Source: CAZTDD01 sp964612675 (GTDB taxonomy: Bacteria > Hinthialibacterota > Hinthialibacteria > Hinthialibacterales > JAKPRU01). Taken from it: a stretch of 37,869 bases of DNA. A program made the position numbers and the translations under genes. A model generated the notes under the pieces. The model had not been told where the DNA came from. It saw nothing but the letters and a program-made list of their open reading frames with translations, and did not search any database. Shown here piece by piece: positions 25,344 to 33,214 of this stretch (its first letter is position 1; every line of letters starts with the position of its first letter). The stretch spans positions 1 to 37,869 of the forward strand of contig CAZTDD010000065.1 of NCBI GenBank assembly GCA_964612675.1, in the 5' to 3' direction.

Positions 25344-25373
25344 ATTGTATGACAAACTTAGGGTGTTTGGCAA
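25344..25373 (-). promoter_or_regulatory. Candidate sigma70-type promoter of the third prepilin-like gene
   Basis: On the minus strand TTGCCA (25373-25368) and TACAAT (25349-25344) are 18 bases apart. The hexamers match consensus at five and five of six positions. Transcription would begin near 25337, leaving a leader of about 40 bases before the ATG at 25296. Confidence 0.5.
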
Positions 25374-25512
25374 CCCGTGAGACACTCGTAAGACAACCTA
25401 ATTGCCATTTACCGGTGTCCAGCTTCTGGCTATCATTTTCTGCTCAGGGATCCGGACCAAAATCGATGTATCGAACTCTCTCTGTTTGTGCGTTGTCCGG
25501 ATGAGGTGAACC

Positions 25513-26073
25513 ATGCAAATACAAGCAACTGACTGCAAAGTCGGCACTCGGTGCGAGGTCAACGGAGAACTCTATGTCTGCACCGATTATGTCCAGCAGG
25601 CGCAAGGGCGCGGACGAGGGATCGTGAACGTACGCCTCCGAAATCTTCGGACAGGGAATGTACAGGAGATGCGGTTCCGAAGTAACGAGACCATTGAACG
25701 AGTCATTTTCGATAATCGGAAGATGGAGTACCTCTATCAGGAGGAGACGGGATATGTGTTCATGGACCTGGAGACCTATGAACAAATTCCGGTGCCGGAA
25801 CCGGTCGTAGGGAATTTAGCTCAGTACATAAAGCCGAACACAGAGGTTGAGGTCAGTTTCTACAAAAACGAACCCGTGCTGATCAACATCGGTGAGTTTG
25901 TAGAACTCCAAGTAGTGGAGGCTCCGCCTGGACTGAAAGGCGACACCGCTACAGGGGCTACAAAAACCGTCACACTTGAGACGGGACTTCAGATCAATGT
26001 CCCCCTGTTTATCAACGAAGGCGATATCCTGAAAATCGACACGCGCTCTGGAGAGTATGTAAGCCGAGCGTAA
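25513..26073 (+). CDS. efp: Elongation factor P with arginine at the modification site
   Basis: 186 residues, the usual EF-P length, with the three beta-barrel domains. EF-P enters the ribosomal E site and relieves stalling at Pro-Pro. The KOW-like domain has VGTRCEVNGELYVCTDY and GIVNVRLRN; the OB domains include MEYLYQEETGYVFMD and a C-terminal GLQINVPLFINEGD then RSGEYVSRA. The tip loop that reads PGKG in E. coli is QGRGR here, putting Arg33 where Lys34 is lysylated. Arg at this site is typical of EF-P rhamnosylated by EarP, but no EarP gene is visible here. The ATG has GAGGTG four bases before it. It is divergent from the third prepilin-like gene and converges with the methyltransferase gene. 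Confidence 0.93.
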   Translation: MQIQATDCKVGTRCEVNGELYVCTDYVQQAQGRGRGIVNVRLRNLRTGNVQEMRFRSNETIERVIFDNRKMEYLYQEETGYVFMDLETYEQIPVPEPVVGNLAQYIKPNTEVEVSFYKNEPVLINIGEFVELQVVEAPPGLKGDTATGATKTVTLETGLQINVPLFINEGDILKIDTRSGEYVSRA

Positions 26074-26150
26074 GTCGGATTGAGATGCAGATACGTAAGC
26101 GTCGGTCCAGGAGTCCAACCCCTGGACCAGCAACGCACCAGAACTGTCTT

Positions 26151-26960
26151 CTACTCCCGCTGGCGTCTTGCTTCGAAGAGAAGAATCCCTGTGGCGACTG
26201 CCACATTGAGTGAATCGATCTGTCCTCGCATCGGAATGTGGATTCGTTCCGTCGCAGCCTGCGTCCACTGCAAACTCAGACCGCTGTGTTCCGCTCCCAG
26301 GACAAAAGCGGTCGGCTCGCCCAGATCCATCTCGTCATATTTGGAAACTGCGTCCGGAGCTGCAGCAAGGATATTGATGTTCCGGTTCCGAAGCCAGTCT
26401 ATGGCTTCTTGTGTATCGGCTTGAGCCAGTTGAACGCTGAAAACAGTTCCCAAACTGGCGCGGATCACATTCGGATTGGCCGGATCGGTTTCCGGGTCGC
26501 AGACAATAACTCCATCAATGCCCGCTGCATCCGCACAGCGGAGGATCGAGCCGAGATTGCCGGGTTTCTCCACTCCCACCACCACAACAATCAGCGGGAT
26601 CTCACTCGTTTTGAATTCCGAGAGGGACCAGTTCGGCGGAATGGCAAGCGCGAGAACGCCGTCGGGGTTTTGTCGATAGGCGAGTTTCTCAAACACACGG
26701 GAACTAGCGTTGACGATTCTCTGTCCGTCCATCACCTCTCTTTTAAGCCAATCGTGTTCGGCGGTCTCTCCCAGGATTTCTTCACATAGAACCAACTCCG
26801 TTATCCGTACGCCGTTCTCGATGGCTCGTCGGACCTCGGCACGTCCCTCGATTACCAGGACGTTTTCACGCTCTCTGTGCCGACGGTTGCGGAGTCGGAC
26901 AATGCTTTTGACCAGAGGATTCTGTGGACTTGTGATAAGGGGGGACTGATTCTGGGTCAT
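26151..26960 (-). CDS. SpoU/TrmH-family RNA 2'-O-methyltransferase
   Basis: 269 residues from the ATG at 26960, which overlaps the stop of the upstream glycosyltransferase as ATGA. The N-terminal L30e-like substrate-binding domain includes SPQNPLVKSIVRLRNRRHR and VIEGRAEVRRAIENG. The knotted SPOUT domain shows all three SpoU motifs: EKPGNLGSILRCADAAG, FVLGAEHSGLS and IPMRGQIDSLNVAVATGILL. These enzymes methylate the 2'-O of a tRNA or 23S rRNA nucleotide with SAM; the exact site cannot be told from the sequence. It is the last gene of a minus-strand series of glycosyltransferases, an unusual setting for an RNA-modifying enzyme that probably reflects convenience of coupling. Confidence 0.92.
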   Translation of the reverse strand: MTQNQSPLITSPQNPLVKSIVRLRNRRHRERENVLVIEGRAEVRRAIENGVRITELVLCEEILGETAEHDWLKREVMDGQRIVNASSRVFEKLAYRQNPDGVLALAIPPNWSLSEFKTSEIPLIVVVVGVEKPGNLGSILRCADAAGIDGVIVCDPETDPANPNVIRASLGTVFSVQLAQADTQEAIDWLRNRNINILAAAPDAVSKYDEMDLGEPTAFVLGAEHSGLSLQWTQAATERIHIPMRGQIDSLNVAVATGILLFEARRQRE

Positions 26961-28096
26961 TGTCTTTCGGTTTCGATAACGGGCTTCCGGTTGCCGCACA
27001 ACCCGAGAAGCACATCCTGGAGAATTTCGAGGGATCGGGCGAGAGAAAACGAATTGTGTATGCGTGCCGTTGCTGCTTTTCCAAGTTCCTTTCTCATCCC
27101 CGGCTCGTCGGAGAGTTCTCGAAGAACCTCTCTAAGTGAAGATACATCATCCACAGGAACCGTCAGTCCATATTCGTTGTAACCGATCAATTCTTCGACG
27201 GCTCCGGTTTGTGTCGCAATGACAGGCTTTCCCACTGACATTGCCTCCGCCGTGGCGCGAGAAAAAGACTCCGCACGCGATGGCACAACAACAATATCAA
27301 AGGCCGCCAAAACAGACGGTATATCCTCACGCCACCCCGCGAAACGGATGCGTCCGTTTTCAACATACGATGGATATTGATTTTTCAGCTTATTTGCAAA
27401 CTCCTCTTGTCCCGTGCCGACGAAGACGATCTGAAGACACGGATTCCTTTCAAGAAGGGGGGACGCTGCTTCCAGTAACAGATCTTGGCCTTTCAAATGT
27501 GAGATGCTGCCTACACAACCAATCAGAATCGCGTCATGAGAGATTTTCCATTCCTCACGAAACGCCGAGCCCTCTGATGCGGGATGGAAGCGTTTTGTAT
27601 CGATACCCACAGGTAAAAGGATAGAACGCTCTCGATCGACGCCGCCATGACGGATTCGATGCAGCAATGGGTACGAAGGACAGACAACGAGATCTGCACG
27701 ATGCAGACGATAGGCCCGCACATGACGCCGTTGAATCGTACCGTCCTGGACCATTGACAGGCACGGAATTCGGTTGTTTTTGGCTGCTGCTACCGCGAAA
27801 GGGGCTGTGCGAAAATCTCCGGCAATGATCAAATTCGCATTTGTCGAGGCCGCCAGATTGCTGATGCGTTGTTTGTGGTTCCGGTTCTTGAAATAGTCTC
27901 TTGGTTTTCTCCAGGCAGAGAAATCAACCGGCTCGACTGGAATGTCCCACGCTTTCACCCGTGCAAGGAACCGGCCTTCCGGGGCGGCGACTGTCAGAGG
28001 CCAGCCGTCCCGGGTTAGCCCTTCAATCCAATCAAGTAGAGTTTTCTCCGCGCCTCCCCAACGTGCACGGTGAATGATAAGAAGACGGGGATTCAT
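26957..28096 (-). CDS. Glycosyltransferase family 4 (LPS/polysaccharide cluster)
   Basis: 379 residues from the ATG at 28096, which overlaps the stop of the GT9 gene as ATGA. The N-terminal acceptor side has HRARWGGAEKTLLDWIEGL with the GGAE loop. The donor side shows LLPVGIDTKRFHPASEG, IGCVGSISHLKGQDLLLEA and PSRAESFSRATAEAMSVGKP, containing the E-x7-E pair (ESFSRATAE). It should transfer a sugar from a nucleotide donor with retention at the cytosolic membrane face. Position within a row of overlapping GT genes points to LPS core or O-chain assembly. Its own end overlaps the methyltransferase start. Donor and acceptor are unknown. Confidence 0.92.
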   Translation of the reverse strand: MNPRLLIIHRARWGGAEKTLLDWIEGLTRDGWPLTVAAPEGRFLARVKAWDIPVEPVDFSAWRKPRDYFKNRNHKQRISNLAASTNANLIIAGDFRTAPFAVAAAKNNRIPCLSMVQDGTIQRRHVRAYRLHRADLVVCPSYPLLHRIRHGGVDRERSILLPVGIDTKRFHPASEGSAFREEWKISHDAILIGCVGSISHLKGQDLLLEAASPLLERNPCLQIVFVGTGQEEFANKLKNQYPSYVENGRIRFAGWREDIPSVLAAFDIVVVPSRAESFSRATAEAMSVGKPVIATQTGAVEELIGYNEYGLTVPVDDVSSLREVLRELSDEPGMRKELGKAATARIHNSFSLARSLEILQDVLLGLCGNRKPVIETERQ

Positions 28097-29229
28097 GAGG
28101 CCTGGATATTCGCTACTTCCGAGGATTCGCCGCTGCTTTCGTTTTTTTTCCGCAGTAAACGGCGCACCCCTATGTATACATCCTCGACCCGGAGCTCGGT
28201 CAGGCACTTTCGGTGAGTACATGCCAGTTTTTGAATCCCGCACGGGGAGCATTCCTCGTAACGACTGACTACCTCGGCGTTGCCCGCGTAAGGACCGGAA
28301 AGTCCCGGATCCGTCGACCCGAAGACCGCTACGACTGGGGTTCCTATGGCGGCCGCGAGGTGCATCGGACCTGAATCGTTGCTGACGAGCAAATCGCAGA
28401 GAGACAAGAGGCCTGCAAGTTCCTGCAGCGTCAGCCGACGCGCCAGGATCACCGGCTTCGAAACCTCTCGATGGATCCGCTCACCGAGATGATCTTCATT
28501 GGGGCCGCAATGAACGATAATCTGAGCGCCCAATTCCTGCATCAGTCGGTCCGCCAGCCCGGCGAATTTGCTTACCGGCCAACATCGCTCCGGCAGTCCC
28601 GCGCCCGGTTGAAACACGATGCACGGTTTCGCTGGATCCAGTTCCTCTTGCAACGAAGCAGCTACACGTTCTTTGGCATTTGGGTCGAATGCGAACTGAT
28701 ACTTCGCGCCTCGCGTCGGAAGACCGACCGAAGAGAGGAGATGAAAATGTCGTTCGACGTTGTGAAGTCGATCCCATCCATTTCCAATAGGCGCACGCCA
28801 TGAGAGGACGCGGCGTGACGAATACTGCGATTCCACTGCGGTGCGAAAGCGCGCGCCCGATGCCCACGCCAGCCAGTGGGTCGAAGGGGTGTTCTGTAAA
28901 TCAATCGAAACGTCGAACCGATGTTTTCTCAAATCTCTCAGAAGACCGCTGAGCTGCCTTACTCCGCGCCAACTGGGACGCTCGCGCCAGAGCTTCTTTT
29001 CGAAGATGAATACCTGGTTGACTCTTTCGTCGTGTTCGAGTAGCTCATGGCTTGGCGGAGAAACCAGCATGCCGATACGCGCCCCCGGCAATGCACGTCG
29101 CACGGCATCCAGGCAAGGCAGCGTCATGACGACTTCTCCGATATCATTCAGCCGGATAAGAAGTACGGAAGAGAAACTACGGACAACGTCCAACTGTTTT
29201 GGTGTTCCCATATCGACCCCGCACATCAT
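28093..29229 (-). CDS. Glycosyltransferase family 9 (heptosyltransferase-like, LPS core)
   Basis: 378 residues. The N-terminal signature VLLIRLNDIGEVVMTLPCLD is the GT9 opening (RxxxxGDxxxxxP). The donor site shows VFQPGAGLPERCWPVSKF and LLVSNDSGPMHLAAAIGTPV followed by FGSTDPGLSGPY. As in the first GT9 of this window, the C-terminus has a Cys set (CSPCGIQKLACTHRKC), which may bind metal and is common in GT9 proteins of several candidate phyla. It starts with two ATGs (29229, 29226); the first overlaps the upstream stop as TGATG. Heptosyltransferases build the inner LPS core, so the cluster most likely makes LPS. Its neighbours on both sides are GT4 enzymes. Confidence 0.92.
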   Translation of the reverse strand: MMCGVDMGTPKQLDVVRSFSSVLLIRLNDIGEVVMTLPCLDAVRRALPGARIGMLVSPPSHELLEHDERVNQVFIFEKKLWRERPSWRGVRQLSGLLRDLRKHRFDVSIDLQNTPSTHWLAWASGARFRTAVESQYSSRRVLSWRAPIGNGWDRLHNVERHFHLLSSVGLPTRGAKYQFAFDPNAKERVAASLQEELDPAKPCIVFQPGAGLPERCWPVSKFAGLADRLMQELGAQIIVHCGPNEDHLGERIHREVSKPVILARRLTLQELAGLLSLCDLLVSNDSGPMHLAAAIGTPVVAVFGSTDPGLSGPYAGNAEVVSRYEECSPCGIQKLACTHRKCLTELRVEDVYIGVRRLLRKKNESSGESSEVANIQAS

Positions 29230-30338
29230 CAGTCTAAAGCGATGAGGAGTCTAGTATACAGATTCAGAACGGAATCCGCCATTACTTTTACTCCCCATTT
29301 TTTACGGACCGATTCTCGGCCCGATTCTCCCAACGATCTCCGTTTGTCGGCGTTGTCCAGAAGATCTCTTACAGTATTACGGAATTTCTCCGAATCCTCA
29401 ACCGGGACCAAAATACCTTCATTCTCTGAAGTTACGATTTCACGGACACCACCGGAGTCTGTGCATACCACCGGACAGCCTGCCGCCATCGCTTCCGCAA
29501 CACTCATCGGGTAGCCCTCCAAGTCTGAGGATAGCACGAAAAGATCGAAAGCCGACAACAATTTCGTGACATCCTCACGGTGTCCTGCGAAAACCGCCTT
29601 ATCGAGAATACCGAGACGTTCCGCACGCTGAACCAGGCGAGGTTTCTCAGGCCCATCTCCGATCAGGACGACTCTCACCGAAGGTCTTTCACGCAGAAGC
29701 GGTGCGAGAGTCTCCAACAGCCAGGCATGACGTTTCTCGCGCGTCAATCGCCCGACGGTTCCGATTATCACACAACCGCCCTCCAGTCCCAACTCCTTTC
29801 GCACGAAGTCTTGGTCCTCGAGCTCATCCGTAAACCGCGAATCGTCCAACGCACTGTTCACAACAGTGATCTTGGATTCCGGTACCCCGGATCGTTGCAG
29901 TTGATCTTTAGACTTTTGTGAGACTGCAACAAAATGGTCCACGCCTTTTCCGTACTTCCATCGTGTCAGCAGATGTGTGGAAATCGGGAAAGCGACTCGC
30001 CGATGAACGACAATTCTCTGATCTTTCGTTCGGGTGAGTAGGGAGAGCGTATGAGCACGAGCATCGTGTGCGTGGAGGATGTCCGGTCGATACGAGCGGA
30101 TCAGACGCCGCAAACGGATTACGGACCAGAGGTCCCATTCTCCCCGCATCGGCAAGTGGAACATCTCTACACCGTTTAGCTCCACATGCGTCAGCGGTGA
30201 TTTTACGGGGCAGATCAGAGTGCATACCACATGTCGCTTTACAAGTTCCCGCAACAATAGAGCGATCTGAATCTGTCCGCCGCCGGGCCGTCTAGCCGTA
30301 TCCAAGTGAAAGACTCGCAGAGGCCTGCTTCCTTCCAT
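29229..30338 (-). CDS. Glycosyltransferase family 4 (LPS/polysaccharide cluster)
   Basis: 369 residues from the ATG at 30338, which overlaps the stop of the membrane-protein gene (TGATG) and has GGAG seven bases upstream. The acceptor side carries HLDTARRPGGGQIQIALLL, with GGGQ in place of GGAE, and DILHAHDARAHTLSLL. The donor side shows VVNSALDDSRF, IGTVGRLTREKRHAWLLE and SSDLEGYPMSVAEAMAAGCP, containing E-x7-E (EGYPMSVAE). A cytosolic, membrane-facing enzyme is expected. It is the third in a row of overlapping minus-strand genes. Sugar and acceptor cannot be told. Confidence 0.92.
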   Translation of the reverse strand: MEGSRPLRVFHLDTARRPGGGQIQIALLLRELVKRHVVCTLICPVKSPLTHVELNGVEMFHLPMRGEWDLWSVIRLRRLIRSYRPDILHAHDARAHTLSLLTRTKDQRIVVHRRVAFPISTHLLTRWKYGKGVDHFVAVSQKSKDQLQRSGVPESKITVVNSALDDSRFTDELEDQDFVRKELGLEGGCVIIGTVGRLTREKRHAWLLETLAPLLRERPSVRVVLIGDGPEKPRLVQRAERLGILDKAVFAGHREDVTKLLSAFDLFVLSSDLEGYPMSVAEAMAAGCPVVCTDSGGVREIVTSENEGILVPVEDSEKFRNTVRDLLDNADKRRSLGESGRESVRKKWGVKVMADSVLNLYTRLLIALD

Positions 30339-31915
30339 CAAAGTGCTCCGTTACGGGAATCATCCGATGTACTCTCAAGAAGCCACCCTTTGTCCGGAAT
30401 CGGAAGGATCGTGCCGTTATCCGTAAGAATATGAACCATATGATCTACTGCTCCCACCAGAAGATCTACCACTTTAGGATCGTCCAAAGGCGGGTATCGA
30501 TGGCCGGTGTAGAGAATACGGTCCTGTTTCTTGACCACAGCATGGAGGCCTCCGTAGCGATCGACATAAACAGGGTATTCGCCATGCGGCGACACAACGA
30601 TACTCCGAGCCAGATCTCTGTTCGGCCAAAAATGATCTGTTTGAGAATGGCTTTGAAGGTCCTCGTAGTCGATTGCGGTCGTTCCGCGAGGATGAACCCC
30701 GCCGAATCTGTCGAGGACATAGTGACCTTTACTGTCCTGCGTTGATGCTATAGCGACCGCCGGGCGCTCATTCGGCCATGTTGGATAACCGGACAAAAGT
30801 AAAACACCGTCCGATGAGACCCGTAACGTCGCCCCGTCCGCACGCACCACCAGGACCTCTTCAGAGTTGTCTCCGGGTGCGATACCGCGATAGCTTTCGG
30901 GAGGAAGAGTATGCTTCCATTGTTCTTCAAGGCTTTCGTTCAGCAGAATCACTTCGCCGGTGCCGGATACCAGTCCGATACGCGTACCATCGCTACTGAC
31001 ACAAAGATCGATAGCCCCGGGTAAAGGTTCGCCCAAATCCTGCTGGCCTTCTTTTGTTATCGCAACCAGCCGGCCGTCGGCCCCGAGAACGATAATCCTT
31101 CGATTTGTCTGATCCCACGCAAACGCGATCGCTGCGTTTCTTCGCCCAAGCGATGCTTCGCCGCCGAAGGCCAAGAGAATAGGTAATGACGAATTGTCCA
31201 AACCTGTCCAACTTGCGACGCGTGAACGGATTACCTCCGGATTGCCGCCGCGTAATGTCTCGTGCAGGGACCAGACTGCCTTATCGAGACTGTCCTGCTG
31301 GACGTGCGACAGTCCAATCGACGCAGCCTGAAGTCTTGCCAGATTATTGAAGCCTTTGCTTCCCGATTCAGGCGACGAAAAAGCCACGTACCACAGTAGG
31401 GAACGTCCCAGCAATAATAGGACAGCCGCCGTGAGGACGGCGGCTGTGATTGAGCGGCCATGTCCATTAACCCACGAACGATGGAGTGGACGAAACACAA
31501 CGATGAACAGGACCGCCGCAACAACAGGTTTCGAACCGGGACTCACTCCCACAGCGAGCGAGAACACACCAACAAAGATCGATAGAAGAAACGCAACAAC
31601 ACTTACACTGAAAAGGACAGTCTCCGTTTCCCGGGTTTCTTCATTTGTCTCGCGCCATATTCGATAGATGGTAATGCAAAGCCCGCCGAGAACGAGACTC
31701 GCAGCGACAAACAGGACGGGAGTATTCATACTGTCTGGAAGACATCCTCCTGCGAGAAGAGCCAGCGCCAAAGCCGCGAGTCCGGCGCATAGAGCATGGC
31801 GCGACCACGACCATCGCGTGAGCAGCGGCAAGAGCAGCGCGTACAGGATGGCCGGGGTCAGCACATCTTCCAGTGCTAGGAATACCATTTCGCTCGTTGA
31901 TAGTTGCAGAGTCAT
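30338..31915 (-). CDS. Multi-pass membrane protein with C-terminal propeller-like domain, function unknown
   Basis: 525 residues. About six hydrophobic helices lie in the first 180 residues (around 12-33, 41-57, 66-85, 99-124, 130-145, 155-177). A soluble remainder of ~340 residues follows. It contains repeated short beta motifs such as RRIIVLGADGRLVAI, GTRIGLVSGTGEVILL and VLVVRADGATLRVSSDG, the look of a beta-propeller (WD40/PQQ-like) with 5-7 blades. By orientation this part should be periplasmic or cytosolic depending on helix count. No enzymatic motif is visible. It lies between GT4 genes in the polysaccharide cluster and overlaps the next GT by one base, so a role in sensing or assembling the polymer is a guess. 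The ATG at 31915 has only a weak ribosome site. Confidence 0.75.
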   Translation of the reverse strand: MTLQLSTSEMVFLALEDVLTPAILYALLLPLLTRWSWSRHALCAGLAALALALLAGGCLPDSMNTPVLFVAASLVLGGLCITIYRIWRETNEETRETETVLFSVSVVAFLLSIFVGVFSLAVGVSPGSKPVVAAVLFIVVFRPLHRSWVNGHGRSITAAVLTAAVLLLLGRSLLWYVAFSSPESGSKGFNNLARLQAASIGLSHVQQDSLDKAVWSLHETLRGGNPEVIRSRVASWTGLDNSSLPILLAFGGEASLGRRNAAIAFAWDQTNRRIIVLGADGRLVAITKEGQQDLGEPLPGAIDLCVSSDGTRIGLVSGTGEVILLNESLEEQWKHTLPPESYRGIAPGDNSEEVLVVRADGATLRVSSDGVLLLSGYPTWPNERPAVAIASTQDSKGHYVLDRFGGVHPRGTTAIDYEDLQSHSQTDHFWPNRDLARSIVVSPHGEYPVYVDRYGGLHAVVKKQDRILYTGHRYPPLDDPKVVDLLVGAVDHMVHILTDNGTILPIPDKGWLLESTSDDSRNGAL

Positions 31916-31933
31916 TTCGTTGAAATTCTCAGG

Positions 31934-33073
31934 TTATACTAAGAGATCAGCATAGATCTTCTCGATCTGTTCCGCCACCAGATGCTCGCTGTACTCGGAT
32001 TCCACGGTCCCTCTTCCTTCCTGCCCGAATCGATTTGCTTCGTCCGGATTTTGAAGCAAACGGATGATGGATTCCTCCATAACGTTTGATCTCCCGGGCT
32101 CGACGATAACGCCGTTCTGTTCGGGGCGGATCAAATCGGGTAGGCAGCCCACCGTTGTCGCGACAACCGGCTTTTGGCTGGCCATAAACTCCAGCGCGAC
32201 ACGACTGTTGCCCTCTGAACCGACCGAGGAGATTACTCCCACCTGACATGCCGCCATGATCTGCGGCACGTCTTCGCGTCTCCCCGTCAGGATTACCGAT
32301 TCCGCCAGTCCCAAATCCGACGCTTGACTCCGGAATTGCTCCTGACTCAGCGAACTGTCTTCACCGACGATCACGAGTCGCGAGTTGGGGACCTGACGGT
32401 GTACCTCCGCGAATGCTTCGATCAGAACATCGTATCCTTTGACCGGATCCAGATGCCCGACCGCAAGAACAATACTCTCGTCTTGCGCCAACCCAAATTC
32501 GTTCCGAAACGCTTCTCCCGAGACTGCCGGATTGAATCGTTCGGTATCCACGCCGCCGTGGAGGACGACGATATCGTCACGACTGCGAATCCCTGATTCG
32601 GCGAGGCCGTCGAGGATGGCGGTCGATGTAGCGATGACGGCATCGGTCTTTCGATAGAGCCAACGATTCAGCGGATGCTTATGCGTGCGAGTGACAACAT
32701 GCCGTGTCCGCACTGTGCGAATACGAGGGTGTCTTCTGCGCAAAAGCAGCGACAACCAATGTTCCTTGGAACGGTGCGAATGGATAATCGTCAGGTCTTC
32801 GTTACTCTCGCAAAGCCGATCCAATGTGCCTAAGTCGGCAAGATCCGTGCGGAGCGAGAATCCACGCTCTAAAAGGAGCGGGACAATTTCGACACCGGGA
32901 ATCGAGCGCGCTTTCTCCATCATGATCGTAACCGGTTTCCCTTTTCGTTGTGTCCGGCACGCGAGAATGACCCGGTGTCCCCGTTTCACCAGACTTTTGG
33001 ACAGGCTGAAGACGTGTCCCGCCTCTCCGTTCATGGAACTACTTCCTGCGATCTGCAAAACCGTCAGCGGCAT
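31934..33073 (-). CDS. Glycosyltransferase family 4 (first gene of the minus-strand LPS series)
   Basis: 379 residues from the ATG at 33073, which has GAAGGT four bases upstream and begins directly with MPLTVLQIAGSSSMNGEAGH. Frames further upstream would run into the divergent intergenic region. The acceptor side includes GEAGHVFSLSKSLVKRGHRV and a basic His/Arg-rich stretch (RTRHVVTRTHKHPLNR). The donor side shows VLHGGVDTERFNPAVSGE, VLAVGHLDPVKGYDVLIEAF and SSVGSEGNSRVALEFMASQKP, containing the E-x7-E pair (EGNSRVALE). It should act on the inner membrane face. It is divergent from the ligase/GT4 fusion, and the 141 bases between them must hold both promoters, though no convincing hexamers were found. 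Confidence 0.92.
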   Translation of the reverse strand: MPLTVLQIAGSSSMNGEAGHVFSLSKSLVKRGHRVILACRTQRKGKPVTIMMEKARSIPGVEIVPLLLERGFSLRTDLADLGTLDRLCESNEDLTIIHSHRSKEHWLSLLLRRRHPRIRTVRTRHVVTRTHKHPLNRWLYRKTDAVIATSTAILDGLAESGIRSRDDIVVLHGGVDTERFNPAVSGEAFRNEFGLAQDESIVLAVGHLDPVKGYDVLIEAFAEVHRQVPNSRLVIVGEDSSLSQEQFRSQASDLGLAESVILTGRREDVPQIMAACQVGVISSVGSEGNSRVALEFMASQKPVVATTVGCLPDLIRPEQNGVIVEPGRSNVMEESIIRLLQNPDEANRFGQEGRGTVESEYSEHLVAEQIEKIYADLLV

Positions 33074-33214
33074 GGTACCTTCTATCGATATGGGTTTATT
33101 TGTTGACCTGTGCGATACTACCATCTGGATAGGATAAATGACGAGTGATGAGCGAGCGCCGGCTCCGTTGTCGGAGTGCGGCGGTTCCGACGCCGCTTTT
33201 GCTGGAGGTCGTGC

